64,000 nucleotides of DNA from Nocardioides immobilis (GTDB lineage Bacteria; Actinomycetota; Actinomycetes; Propionibacteriales; Nocardioidaceae): positions 1 through 64,000 of the forward strand of contig NZ_QXGH01000015.1 in the NCBI RefSeq assembly GCF_003515065.1, in the 5' to 3' direction. The first letter of the stretch is position 1, and each line of letters begins with the position of its first letter. The position numbers were made by a program, and so were the translations under genes. Below, one piece after another: positions 31,660 through 40,108 of the stretch. Under the pieces are notes generated by a model. The model had not been told where the DNA came from, did not search any database, and saw only the letters and a program-made list of their open reading frames with translations.

Positions 31660-31685
31660 ACCCCCGACGAAGACAGGACCCAGAG

Positions 31686-33182
31686 ATGACTGTGCCCACC
31701 GAGGCTGGAGGCCTCACCCCGGAGGAGTGCCCCGCAGCCGACGTCGCCGAGTTCGAGCAGGAGTTCGCCGGCACCCCGGGCAAGACGCCACTGGTGATCA
31801 AGCTGCTCGTCGCCGCCACGTTCGTGGTGATCCTCAACGAGACGATCATGATCAACGCGATCCCGCGGTTGATGGCGGACTTCTCCATCGACGAGCGGAG
31901 CGCGCAGTGGCTGTCCACCGCCTTCATGCTGACGATGGCCGCGGTGATCCCGTTGACCGGTTGGTTCCTCCAGCGCGTCAGCACGCGGTCGGCGTACGCC
32001 GTCGCGATGGCGACCTTCTGCGCCGGCACGGCGCTCGCCGCGATCGCGCCGGTCTACGAGGTGCTCCTCGCCGGCCGGGTGATCCAGGCCGGTGGCACCG
32101 CCGTCATGATGCCGCTGCTGATGACCACGCTGATGACCGTCGTCCCCGAGGCCGACCGCGGCCGGGTGATGGGCCAGGTGACCCTGGCGATCTCCTGCGC
32201 CCCGGCGCTCGGTCCGGCCGTCTCCGGCGTCATCCTCGACCTCGGCTCGTGGCGGCTGATCTTCGTGTTCGTGCTGCCGGTGGCCGCTCTGGTCGCCATC
32301 GCCGGCATGCGCCAGCTGGAGAACGTCGGCGAGGCCCAGGTCAGCTCGGTCAGCTGGCTCAGCGTCGTGCTGGCCGCGGGTGGCTTCGCCACGCTCGTCT
32401 ACGGACTCAGCGAGATCGGCAACGGGTCCGCGTCCACGGTGACCCTGCTCGTCCTCGCCGGTGTGCTGCTGGTGGCGGCGTTCGTCGCGTACCAGCTCAA
32501 GCTGCAGCGGTCCGACGTGCCGCTGCTCGACCTGCGCACGCTCAAGCACCGCACGTACGCCGTCTCCCTGCTGCTGATGTCCGCCGGTTTCATGGCGTTC
32601 CTCGGATCGATGATCCTGCTGCCGCTCTACCTGCAGAACCTGCGCGGGCTCTCCGAGCTGGAGACGGGCCTGCTGGTGATGCCGGGTGGTCTCGCGATGG
32701 GTCTCCTGGGCCCCCAGGTCGGCAAGCTCTACGACCGGTTCGGCTCGCGGCCGCTGGTGATCCCCGGCTCGATCGGGATGGTCGTCGCCCTGGGCGCGCT
32801 GAGCCGGATCGGCGTCGACACGCCGTACTGGATGATCCTCGGCGTCCACGTCGTCCTGATGGCGTGCCTGGCCGCGATCTTCACGCCGGTCTTCACGCTC
32901 GGACTGGGTGACCTCCCGCCGCAGCTGTACTCCCACGGCAGCTCGCTGCTCGGGACGCTGCAGCAGGTGGCCGGCGCCGTCGGCACGGCGTTGCTGGTGG
33001 TCGTCATGCAGAACCGCAAGGAGCACCTCCTGTCGGCCGGCTCGGGCGAGGCGGACGCGGTCGTCGGCGGCTTGCAGTGGGCGTTCGCCGTCGGTGCCGT
33101 CATCGGCATCGCCGTGGTCGTGCTGGCGCTGATGCTGCCGTCGCGGGTCGAGGCCCCCGAGGGCGCTCCCGTCGGGCACTGA
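31686..33182 (+). CDS. MFS multidrug transporter, DHA2 (EmrB/QacA-like)
   Basis: 498 residues, about 14 membrane helices, which is the DHA2 number. Helix 1 follows KTPLVIKLLVAATFVVILNE. The family motif A/C area is LLAGRVIQAGGTAVMMPLL; the antiporter motif is AISCAPALGPAVSGVILDLG. Proton-driven efflux of drugs or cations across the inner membrane. The ATG is preceded by GGA at 31675 and by the attenuator-like leader. Ends at a strong 14-bp terminator. Confidence 0.92.
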   Translation: MTVPTEAGGLTPEECPAADVAEFEQEFAGTPGKTPLVIKLLVAATFVVILNETIMINAIPRLMADFSIDERSAQWLSTAFMLTMAAVIPLTGWFLQRVSTRSAYAVAMATFCAGTALAAIAPVYEVLLAGRVIQAGGTAVMMPLLMTTLMTVVPEADRGRVMGQVTLAISCAPALGPAVSGVILDLGSWRLIFVFVLPVAALVAIAGMRQLENVGEAQVSSVSWLSVVLAAGGFATLVYGLSEIGNGSASTVTLLVLAGVLLVAAFVAYQLKLQRSDVPLLDLRTLKHRTYAVSLLLMSAGFMAFLGSMILLPLYLQNLRGLSELETGLLVMPGGLAMGLLGPQVGKLYDRFGSRPLVIPGSIGMVVALGALSRIGVDTPYWMILGVHVVLMACLAAIFTPVFTLGLGDLPPQLYSHGSSLLGTLQQVAGAVGTALLVVVMQNRKEHLLSAGSGEADAVVGGLQWAFAVGAVIGIAVVVLALMLPSRVEAPEGAPVGH

Positions 33183-33195
33183 CGCTCGCAACCGG

Positions 33196-33227
33196 GTCGA
33201 CCCGTCGCCAGTAGGCGGCGGGTCGAC
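33196..33227 (+). terminator. Rho-independent-like terminator after the MFS gene
   Basis: A 14-bp stem (GTCGACCCG-T-CGCC with GGCG-G-CGGGTCGAC) closes on AGTA and is followed by TCAATTCTC. Also positioned for the convergent TetR gene. Confidence 0.85.
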
Positions 33228-33268
33228 TCAATTCTCGTCGAGGAAGGCGGCCCGCGCCACGAGTGGGT

Positions 33269-33910
33269 TCATCTCGACGAGTCCCAGCTCAGCGCGCCGA
33301 TCAGCACGATGTGGAGCTGGCGTCGCGCCACTCCCTCGATGCGTCGTACGACGTCCTCGCGTCCTCCTGCGAGGGCGAGCTCCTCGGCGTGGGAGAGCAT
33401 CGCGTTGACGAGCAGGTTGGCAAGGATCAGGAGGTCCTCCCCGGACCAGCCGCCGGCTCCGGGAACCCGCGCGATGTCAGTGGCCAGCTCGCGCTCGATG
33501 AGCTCGAGCTGGTGGCGCACGGCCGCGCGGACCGGCACCGAGCCCGCCAGCCGCTCGCGGGCGATGAAGCGGAAGTGGCGCTCCGCCTTCGGGACGTGCG
33601 AGACCAGCGCCTTGACCGAGTTGTCGACGATGGCGAGGAACAGCGCCCGGTCGCTGGCGGGCGGGGAGTCGAAGGTGCGGGCGGACCGGAGCAGCTCGCG
33701 CAGCGACGTGAACGACTCGTCCACGAGTGCGAGGCCGAGCTCGTCGATCGACTCGAAGTGGCGGTAGAACGCGGTCGGGACGACGCCGACCTGCTTGGCG
33801 ACCTGGCGCAGCGAGAGCGCGGCCAGGGGCTGCGTCTCGCACAGCTCGAGCGCCGCGTCGAGGATCGCACGACGGGTGCGCTCCTTGCGCTCGACGCGGG
33901 TCTCGGTCAC
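33269..33910 (-). CDS. TetR-family regulator, probably of the desaturase operon
   Basis: 213 residues. TetR HTH at about 10-55: KERTRRAILDAALELC, LSLRQVAKQVGVVPTAFYRH. The C-terminal ligand domain (FTSLRELLRSARTF to LLILANLLVNAMLSHAEELA) resembles the FadR/DesT-like fatty-acid group. Divergent from the reductase/desaturase operon, with a perfect 9+9 palindrome between them, so it most likely represses that operon in response to an acyl-CoA ligand. That ligand is an inference. Confidence 0.88.
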   Translation of the reverse strand: MTETRVERKERTRRAILDAALELCETQPLAALSLRQVAKQVGVVPTAFYRHFESIDELGLALVDESFTSLRELLRSARTFDSPPASDRALFLAIVDNSVKALVSHVPKAERHFRFIARERLAGSVPVRAAVRHQLELIERELATDIARVPGAGGWSGEDLLILANLLVNAMLSHAEELALAGGREDVVRRIEGVARRQLHIVLIGALSWDSSR

Positions 33911-33994
33911 TACCCCAGCCTACCGTGAGTGAACATGTGTGCACCCTCACGTCCCGCGGTGCTTGCGTACCGCCCGCGGAACCGGGCAGGCTTC

Positions 33995-34016
33995 TCGGTG
34001 TACAGACGTACACCGA
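33995..34016. promoter_or_regulatory. Palindromic operator (TCGGTGTAC-N4-GTACACCGA)
   Basis: Perfect 9-bp arms at 33995-34003 and 34008-34016, 20 nt before the reductase ATG and 85 nt from the TetR start. Typical TetR-family operator size. Confidence 0.75.
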
Positions 34017-34035
34017 AACTTTTAAGAGGTTCCCG

Positions 34036-35124
34036 ATGAGCATTGTCGCCGACGCGACCACCCGGGTCTTGCGATCCCGCTTCGCCGCCGCGCTGGCCAC
34101 CCCGCACGGCGTGGACCGCTACCTCGAGCTGGTCAACCCGATGTGGGCCGCCAACGAGGTCCGCGCCCGCATCGTCGACATCACCCGTGAGGTCGACGTC
34201 CCCGGCCACCCACCGGTCGCCACCATCACGCTGCAGCCGACCTCGACCTGGCGCGGCCACCGCGCCGGCCAGCACGTCCAGCTGGGCGTCGAGGTCGACG
34301 GCGCCCGTCGTACGACCCGGGTCTTCACCATCTCCAGCCCCGAGTCGAAGGCCGGCGACCGCTTCACCATCACGATGCGCGCTAACCCGGAAGGGGTGGT
34401 CTCGCGCTACCTGGTCGAGCGGGCCGAGGTAGGCACCATGGTGCACCTGTCCCAGGCGCAGGGGGAGTTCGTTCTCCCCGACCACGTGCCGGACCACATC
34501 GTCTTCGTCTCCGGGGGCTCCGGCATCACGCCGGTGATGTCGATGCTGCGCTCCTTGCAGCGTCGCACCCACCGGGGGCGGATCACCTTCCTGCACTACG
34601 CGCAGAGCCCCGAGCACCAGATCTTCGCCGAGGAGCTCGAGGAGATCCGTCGCTCCGGCTACGGCATCGACCTGCACCTCGTCTACCCGGAGCAGGGCGG
34701 CCGCAACTTCTCCGCCCTGGAGCTCGAGCGGATCGTCCCGGGCTTCCGCGACGTCCCGACCTGGCTCTGCGGTCCCGCCGGCCTGGTGGACGCAGTCCGC
34801 CCGGCCTTCGAGGGATCCGACAGCCTGCACGTCGAGTACTTCAAGCCGCCGGTGGTCAGCAACGGATCGGCGGAGGGCGACGTCACCTTCACCCGTTCCG
34901 GCTCCACCGCCGCCAACTCCGGCGCCACCCTGCTCGAGCAGGCCGAGGCCGCCGGGCTCACCCCGCAGTTCGGCTGCCGGATGGGCATCTGCTTCTCCTG
35001 CACGGCCACCAAGAAAGAGGGCACCGTCCGCAACGTGCTGACCGGTGAGACCTCTTCCCTGCCCGATGAAGACATCCGCATCTGCGTCAGCTCGCCCGAG
35101 GGCGACTGCGCCGTGGACCTGTGA
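34036..35124 (+). CDS. Ferredoxin reductase with plant-type [2Fe-2S] domain (desaturase electron donor)
   Basis: 362 residues from ATG 34036 (AGAGG at 34025). FAD-binding barrel (RVFTISS), NAD domain (VSGGSGITPVMSMLRSL, then TWLCGPAGL), and a C-terminal [2Fe-2S] ferredoxin with CRMGICFSCT and a final Cys in EGDCAVDL. It passes electrons from NAD(P)H to the membrane desaturase encoded next, as Rv3230c does for DesA3. Cytosolic face of the membrane. Confidence 0.92.
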   Translation: MSIVADATTRVLRSRFAAALATPHGVDRYLELVNPMWAANEVRARIVDITREVDVPGHPPVATITLQPTSTWRGHRAGQHVQLGVEVDGARRTTRVFTISSPESKAGDRFTITMRANPEGVVSRYLVERAEVGTMVHLSQAQGEFVLPDHVPDHIVFVSGGSGITPVMSMLRSLQRRTHRGRITFLHYAQSPEHQIFAEELEEIRRSGYGIDLHLVYPEQGGRNFSALELERIVPGFRDVPTWLCGPAGLVDAVRPAFEGSDSLHVEYFKPPVVSNGSAEGDVTFTRSGSTAANSGATLLEQAEAAGLTPQFGCRMGICFSCTATKKEGTVRNVLTGETSSLPDEDIRICVSSPEGDCAVDL

Positions 35125-35135
35125 AAGGACCTGAC

Positions 35136-36290
35136 ATGAGCATCACGATCGAGAGGCCGCCGGTGAAGACCCGCACCGACACGGAGCTCAGCCCCAAGTA
35201 CACCCTGACCGCCGAGCAGCTCGACGCCTTCGGCGACGAGATGGACGCGATCAGGCAGCGCGTCGTCGCCGACCTGGGCGAGGAGGACGCGAACTACATC
35301 CGCAAGGTCGTGAAGTACCAGCGCGGCTTCGAGGTCGCCGGCCGCGTGATGTTCTACATCCCGCCGCTGTGGCCGGCCGCCGTGGCCTCGCTCTCCGTGT
35401 CGAAGATCCTCGACAACATGGAGATCGGCCACAACGTCATGCACGGCCAGTACGACTGGATGGGTGACCCCGCCCTCAACTCCCGGATGTTCGACTGGGA
35501 CACGATGGCCCCGGCCGAGAACTGGAAGTACGGCCACAACTACATGCACCACACGTACACCAACATCGTGGGCAAGGACCGCGACGTGGGCTACGGCATC
35601 CTCCGCATGGACGAGGAGCAGGAGTGGCGCCCCTACTACCTGGGCAACCCGCTCTACGCGTTCCTGCTGATGACGTTCTTCGAGTGGGGCGTGATGCTCC
35701 ACGACCTCGAGGTCGAGGAGGTCTTCGCGGGCCGTCGCCACCTGTGGCGCGGCGAGAACGCGCCGATCATGCGTCGCATCCGCAAGAAGGTGGGCAAGCA
35801 GGTCCTCAAGGACTACGTCGTCTTCCCGCTGCTGTCCGGCCCGTTCTTCCTCACGACCCTGGCCGGCAACGCCGTGGCCAACCTGGTCCGCAACGTGTGG
35901 ACCTTCAACATCATCTTCTGCGGCCACTTCCCGGCGGGCGTGGCCACCTTCACGGTCGAGGAGACCGAGAACGAGTCGCGCGGCGGGTGGTACTACCGCC
36001 AGCTGCTGGGCTCGGCCAACATCACCGGCAGCAAGCTGCTGCACGTGATGAGCGGCAACCTGAGCCACCAGATCGAGCACCACCTGTTCCCGGACATCCC
36101 CGCGCGCCGCTACCCGGAGCTTTCGGTCGAGGTCCAGGAGATCTGCCAGCGCTACGGCCTGCAGTACAACACCGGCCCGCTGCACAAGCAGCTCTTCAGC
36201 GTCGCGAAGAAGATCTTCCGGCTCTCGCTGCCGACCCGGGCGCCGAAGACGCCCCAGTCGACTGTGACCGAGACCCCGTTGGCGGCATGA
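35136..36290 (+). CDS. desA3: Membrane fatty acyl-CoA desaturase (DesA3-like)
   Basis: 384 residues from ATG 35136, preceded by AAAGGA. The three histidine boxes of the di-iron site are present: HNVMHG, HNYMHH, and HQIEHH in NLSHQIEHHLFP. Two pairs of membrane helices (about 72-95 and 228-255). Introduces a double bond (delta-9 by analogy) into stearoyl-CoA, tuning membrane fluidity. Coupled to the reductase upstream (12-nt gap) and overlapping the next small gene by ATGA. Confidence 0.92.
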   Translation: MSITIERPPVKTRTDTELSPKYTLTAEQLDAFGDEMDAIRQRVVADLGEEDANYIRKVVKYQRGFEVAGRVMFYIPPLWPAAVASLSVSKILDNMEIGHNVMHGQYDWMGDPALNSRMFDWDTMAPAENWKYGHNYMHHTYTNIVGKDRDVGYGILRMDEEQEWRPYYLGNPLYAFLLMTFFEWGVMLHDLEVEEVFAGRRHLWRGENAPIMRRIRKKVGKQVLKDYVVFPLLSGPFFLTTLAGNAVANLVRNVWTFNIIFCGHFPAGVATFTVEETENESRGGWYYRQLLGSANITGSKLLHVMSGNLSHQIEHHLFPDIPARRYPELSVEVQEICQRYGLQYNTGPLHKQLFSVAKKIFRLSLPTRAPKTPQSTVTETPLAA

Positions 36291-36568
36291 GCCACAACGG
36301 TCAGACTGGGCGCATGAACACCGAGGGTCAGGACCACCTGAGCAAGGCCGAGATCTCCAAGGACGCCCTGCAGGCAGGCGCTGAGGCGGCGATCGGCGCC
36401 GTCGGTGAGGTCACGACGATCATCACCGGCGCCGTCAAGGAGGTCGCCGGTGCGCTCGGCGGGCTGGCGACGGAGCTGTTCGAGATCCGGGACGCCTCCA
36501 AGCGGGCCCTCGCCCAGCACGGTGAGGAGCCGGTGCCCGAGCTCGACGACCCGACCGACCTGGTCTGA
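36287..36568 (+). CDS. Small Ala/Gly-rich helical protein coupled to the desaturase gene, function unknown
   Basis: 93 residues from ATG 36287, which overlaps the desaturase stop by 4 nt; ATG 36314 is an alternative. The core LQAGAEAAIGAVGEVTTIIT, then GAVKEVAGALGGLATELFEI, is a long amphipathic helix with regular small residues, flanked by charged ends. No signal peptide. No family recognised. Coupling suggests a role near the membrane or an accessory role in lipid desaturation; this is inference only. Confidence 0.6.
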   Translation: MSHNGQTGRMNTEGQDHLSKAEISKDALQAGAEAAIGAVGEVTTIITGAVKEVAGALGGLATELFEIRDASKRALAQHGEEPVPELDDPTDLV

Positions 36569-36590
36569 GTCTGCGACACAGTCGGCCAAA

Positions 36591-38261
36591 TCAAAGCAGT
36601 ACGGCGCGCGCGGCCTCGCGTGCGGTGGCAGGGTCCACCGCGGCGAGAGCCGCGTCCGCCATTTCCTCGCAATGACCGACGGTCAGCTCGGAGACCCGCG
36701 CGCCCACCGGGCGGACGGCGGCCGACGCCATCGACAGTGACGTGATGCCGAGGCCGACCAGCACGCAGGCGAGCAGCGGGTCGGCGGCGGCCTCGCCGCA
36801 GACGCCCACGGGCTTGCCGGCCTGCCGGCCGGCCTCGGCGGCGATCGCCACCAGCTGCAGCACCGCTGGCTGCCAGGGATCGGTGAGGTGGGCGAGGTCG
36901 GTGGCCATCCGGTCGGCGGCCATCGTGTACTGCGTGAGGTCGTTGGTACCGATCGAGAGGAAGTCCACCTCCTCCAGGATCTTGTGGGCGAGGAGTGCTG
37001 CGCTCGGCACCTCGACCATCACGCCCGGCTTCAGGCCGCGCTCGCGCACGTCGGCCGCGAAGTCCCGGGCCTCGGCGACGGTCGCCACCATCGGCGCCAT
37101 CACCCAGCAGTCGGCGCCCGTGCGCTCGGCGGCGATCGCGATCGCGTCGAGCTGGCGGTGCAGCAGGCCGCGGTCGGCGAAGGCCAGTCGCAGGCCGCGG
37201 ACGCCCAGTGCGGGGTTCTCCTCGTCCGGGTGCGTCGCGAACGCGATCGGCTTGTCGGAACCGGCGTCCAGGGTCCGGACGACCACGTGGCGCTCCTCAC
37301 CGGCGAACGGCGCCAGGACGCTGGCGTAGATGTCGGCCTGCTCCTCGACGGTCGGCTCCGTCTCGCGGTCGAGGAAGCACAGCTCGGTGCGGAACAGGCC
37401 GATGCCGGTGACGGGTTCGGCGCTCGCGGCCACGGACGACGCCGCGTCCGCGACGTTGGCCAGCAGCTTGACCAGGCGTCCGTCCGCGGTGCGGCCGGGT
37501 CCCGACCAGGTGGCGAGCACGGCCCGCTCCGCCCGGTCCTCGGCCACCAGTGCCGCCGCCTTGTCGTGCTCGGGGTCGACCTCGATCGTTCCGAGCTCGC
37601 CGTCGACCAACGCCGTGTGGCCGTCGAGCGCGGCGATCGCGCCGCTGGCGCCCACCACGCACGGGATGCCGAGCTGCCGCGCGATGATCGAGGTGTGGCT
37701 GGTCTTCCCGCCACGCTCGGTCACGATCGCCACGACCAGTGACGGGTCGAGTCCGGCCGTGTCCGCGGGCGCGAGGTCGAGGGCGACGAGCACCGACGGT
37801 GCGGTCGGGACCGGCACGCCCGGCTCCGGCTCGCCGACCAGGCGCGCCAGCATCCGGGCGTGGATGTCGCGGAGGTCGGTGACCCGTTCGGCCATCAGTC
37901 CGCCCATGCCGGCGAAGACGTTGACGAACTGCTCGACAGCGGCATCGAGGGCCGCGAGCAGCGGCTGGCCGGCGTTGAGGTTCTTGCGGACGGCGGCGCG
38001 CAGGCCGCGGTCCGAGGCGAGACCGGCACTGGCCGTCAGCACCTCGGCGGTCGCTCCGGTGCTGGCAGCGGCCTTGGTACGGAAGCCGTCAGCCACCTGG
38101 GCCACCGCTTCGTCGTACGCCGCGAGCGCGGCCGCCGCATCGGCGTGACCGCCGTCGCCGTACGCCGCAACGGCGCCGGTGGAGACGTCGGACGTCGCGA
38201 TGAGGACCGGGCCGAAAGCGAGCCCAGGGACGACCGGAGTGCCGTGGATCGAGGTGACCAT
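36591..38261 (-). CDS. ptsI: PTS enzyme I (phosphoenolpyruvate-protein phosphotransferase)
   Basis: Transfers phosphate from PEP to HPr. 556 residues from ATG 38261. The phospho-His lies in GGKTSHTSIIARQLGIPCVVG. The PEP-binding barrel shows LFRTELCFLDRE, GVRGLRLAFADR, FLSIGTNDLTQYTMAADRM and CGEAAADPLLACVLVG. Cytosolic. Divergent from the fruR-fruK-fruA-ptsH operon across an 87-bp region carrying repeated operator-like motifs, giving one complete fructose PTS. Confidence 0.95.
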   Translation of the reverse strand: MVTSIHGTPVVPGLAFGPVLIATSDVSTGAVAAYGDGGHADAAAALAAYDEAVAQVADGFRTKAAASTGATAEVLTASAGLASDRGLRAAVRKNLNAGQPLLAALDAAVEQFVNVFAGMGGLMAERVTDLRDIHARMLARLVGEPEPGVPVPTAPSVLVALDLAPADTAGLDPSLVVAIVTERGGKTSHTSIIARQLGIPCVVGASGAIAALDGHTALVDGELGTIEVDPEHDKAAALVAEDRAERAVLATWSGPGRTADGRLVKLLANVADAASSVAASAEPVTGIGLFRTELCFLDRETEPTVEEQADIYASVLAPFAGEERHVVVRTLDAGSDKPIAFATHPDEENPALGVRGLRLAFADRGLLHRQLDAIAIAAERTGADCWVMAPMVATVAEARDFAADVRERGLKPGVMVEVPSAALLAHKILEEVDFLSIGTNDLTQYTMAADRMATDLAHLTDPWQPAVLQLVAIAAEAGRQAGKPVGVCGEAAADPLLACVLVGLGITSLSMASAAVRPVGARVSELTVGHCEEMADAALAAVDPATAREAARAVLL

Positions 38262-38267
38262 GTTCAC

Positions 38268-38273
38268 ACCCTA
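38268..38273 (-). promoter_or_regulatory. Leaderless -10 (TAGGGT) for ptsI
   Basis: Minus-strand TAGGGT, 6 nt, then ATG 38261; a GTG at 38267 would start too close to the hexamer. Confidence 0.55.
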
Positions 38274-38286
38274 GCGGCGAGGACCC

Positions 38287-38315
38287 TTGACAAACAACAC
38301 GATCGGGCATAAAAC
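38287..38315 (+). promoter_or_regulatory. fruR promoter (TTGACA-N17-TAAAAC) with two AAACAACAC repeats
   Basis: Consensus -35 TTGACA (38287-38292), 17-nt spacer, -10 TAAAAC (38310-38315). Direct repeats AAACAACAC at 38292-38300 and 38312-38320 are 20 bp apart and overlap the -35 and -10; a partial third copy follows (AAACAA, 38321). Probable FruR sites. Confidence 0.7.
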
Positions 38316-38348
38316 AACACAAACAAAGATTCCCATGGAGGTCCCAGG

Positions 38349-39116
38349 ATGTACGCAGAGGAGCGGCAGCAGGCCATGGCCCGAGCCGTCGCCGCCCGCG
38401 GCCGGATGTCCGTCGCGGAGCTCGCGTCCGAGTACGACGTGACGACCGAGACCGTGCGCCGGGACCTGTCAGCGCTGGAGGCGCTGGGCCTGGTCCGGCG
38501 GGTGCACGGGGGAGCGGTGCCGGCGACCGCGCTGACCGCGCTCGAGTTCGGGCTATCCGAGCGCAACGCCGCGCGGGTCGCCGCGAAGGAGGCGATCGCC
38601 CGGGCTGCGCTCGACCTGCTGCCGCCGACCGGCGGCTCGCTCATCATCGACGCCGGCAGCACCACGGTCCGGCTCGCCGAGATGCTCCCGCGGGACCGCC
38701 GGCTCGTCGTCTACACGCACTCGGTGCCGGTCGCCGCGCGACTGGCGGTCAACCCCGCGGTCGAGCTGCACCTGCTCCCGGGATCGGTCCGGTCCGCCAC
38801 CCAGGCGGCGGTGGGGCCGGAGACGGTGGCCGCCCTCGCGCAGGTGCGGGTGGACCTCGCGTTCGTCGGGACGAACGGCATCACCCTCGACCACGGGTTC
38901 TCGACCCCCGACTCCACCGAGGCAGCCACCAAGCGCGCGATCGTTGGTGCTGCCCGCCGGGTCGTGGTGCTGGCCGACGCGACCAAGATCGGCGTCGAGG
39001 CAACGGTCCGCTTCGCCGGCATCGACGAGGTCGACGTACTGCTGACCGACGATGACGTCGAGAGCCGGCAGCGCAAGGAGCTCGTCGCGGGCGGCGTCGA
39101 GGTCGTGGTCGCATGA
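38349..39116 (+). CDS. fruR: DeoR-family fructose operon repressor
   Basis: 255 residues. N-terminal HTH: GRMSVAELASEYDVTTETVR, then RDLSALEALGLVRRVHGGAV. The sugar-phosphate sensor domain is DeoRC-like: IIDAGSTTVRLAEML, FVGTNGITLDHGFSTPDSTE, TEAATKRAIVGAA. First gene of the operon and overlapping fruK by ATGA. It probably responds to fructose 1-phosphate or 1,6-bisphosphate and binds the AAACAACAC repeats upstream; both points are inference from family behaviour. Confidence 0.9.
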   Translation: MYAEERQQAMARAVAARGRMSVAELASEYDVTTETVRRDLSALEALGLVRRVHGGAVPATALTALEFGLSERNAARVAAKEAIARAALDLLPPTGGSLIIDAGSTTVRLAEMLPRDRRLVVYTHSVPVAARLAVNPAVELHLLPGSVRSATQAAVGPETVAALAQVRVDLAFVGTNGITLDHGFSTPDSTEAATKRAIVGAARRVVVLADATKIGVEATVRFAGIDEVDVLLTDDDVESRQRKELVAGGVEVVVA

Positions 39117-40108
39117 TCCTCACCGTCACCCCCAACCCGAGCATCGACCGCACGGTCGTCCTGCCGGGGACGCTGACCCGCGGTGCCGTCCACCGCGCCG
39201 ACTCGGTCCTCTTCCAGCCGGGCGGCAAGGGCGTCAACATCTCCCGCGCGTGCGTCGCGGCCGGCGTGCCCACTGTCGCCGTACTGCCGGTCGCTGCCGG
39301 GGACGCCTTCGTCGCCGAGCTCGCACAGCTGGGTGTCGAGGTCCGTCCCGCGCCGCCGACCGGACCGATGCGGATCAACCTCACGATCACCGAGCCGGAC
39401 GGGACCACCACCAAGATCAACACCGCCGGTGCGAGCGTCGGCCGGAGCGACCTGGCCCACCTCGCCGAGATCGTGCTCGACGCGGCCGCCTCGGTGCGGC
39501 CCCGCTGGGTCGTCCTGGCCGGGTCCCTCCCGCCCGGGGCACCCGCCGACTGGTACGCACAGATCGGCGCGGCCCTCCGCTCGGACGGCCACCGCTTCGC
39601 GATCGACACCAGCGAGGAGCCCCTGACGGCACTGCTCGCCGCCGGTGGTCCGGCAGCCCCGGACCTGATCAAGCCCAACGCGGAGGAGCTCGCCTCGGCC
39701 ACGGGAGGCGACCCGGTGCTGTTCGAGGCCGACCCGGAAGCCGCGGCGACGGCGGCGGCGCGCCTGGTCGGTACGTCGGCGGGCATCGTCCTGGCCACTC
39801 TGGGGGCGGCCGGTGCAGTGCTGGTCGACGGCGAAGGAGCGTGGCACGCCACCCCGCCGCCGACCACCGTCGTCAGCACGGTCGGCGCCGGCGACGCCAG
39901 CCTCTGCGGCTACCTGCTCGCCGACATCCGCGGCGCGTCAGCGCCGGAGCGGCTCGCCACCGCAGTGGCGTACGGCGCCGCCGCTGCCGGTCTCCCCGGC
40001 ACCACCCCGCCGACCCCCACCGATCTCCGGACCGCCGAGGTCCGGGTCCGTCAGCTCGACATCCTGTCGAGCCCCACCCCCGAAGGAACCCCGTCATGGC
40101 AGAACTGA
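39113..40108 (+). CDS. fruK: 1-Phosphofructokinase
   Basis: Phosphorylates fructose 1-phosphate to the 1,6-bisphosphate. 331 residues, PfkB family: LTVTPNPSIDRTVVLPG start, GGKGVNISRACVAAGV, and the C-terminal STVGAGDASLCGYLLA with the catalytic Asp. ATP site near TLGAAGAVLVD. Cytosolic. ATGA overlap with fruR, and its last 13 nt overlap the fruA start, so the operon is tightly coupled. Confidence 0.94.
   Translation: MILTVTPNPSIDRTVVLPGTLTRGAVHRADSVLFQPGGKGVNISRACVAAGVPTVAVLPVAAGDAFVAELAQLGVEVRPAPPTGPMRINLTITEPDGTTTKINTAGASVGRSDLAHLAEIVLDAAASVRPRWVVLAGSLPPGAPADWYAQIGAALRSDGHRFAIDTSEEPLTALLAAGGPAAPDLIKPNAEELASATGGDPVLFEADPEAAATAAARLVGTSAGIVLATLGAAGAVLVDGEGAWHATPPPTTVVSTVGAGDASLCGYLLADIRGASAPERLATAVAYGAAAAGLPGTTPPTPTDLRTAEVRVRQLDILSSPTPEGTPSWQN

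Noticed and set aside
35621..36286. Plus-strand frame overlapping the desaturase and running into the small gene
   Set aside because: Only its last 93 codons (from 36287) have normal composition; the upstream part is shadow of the desaturase gene.
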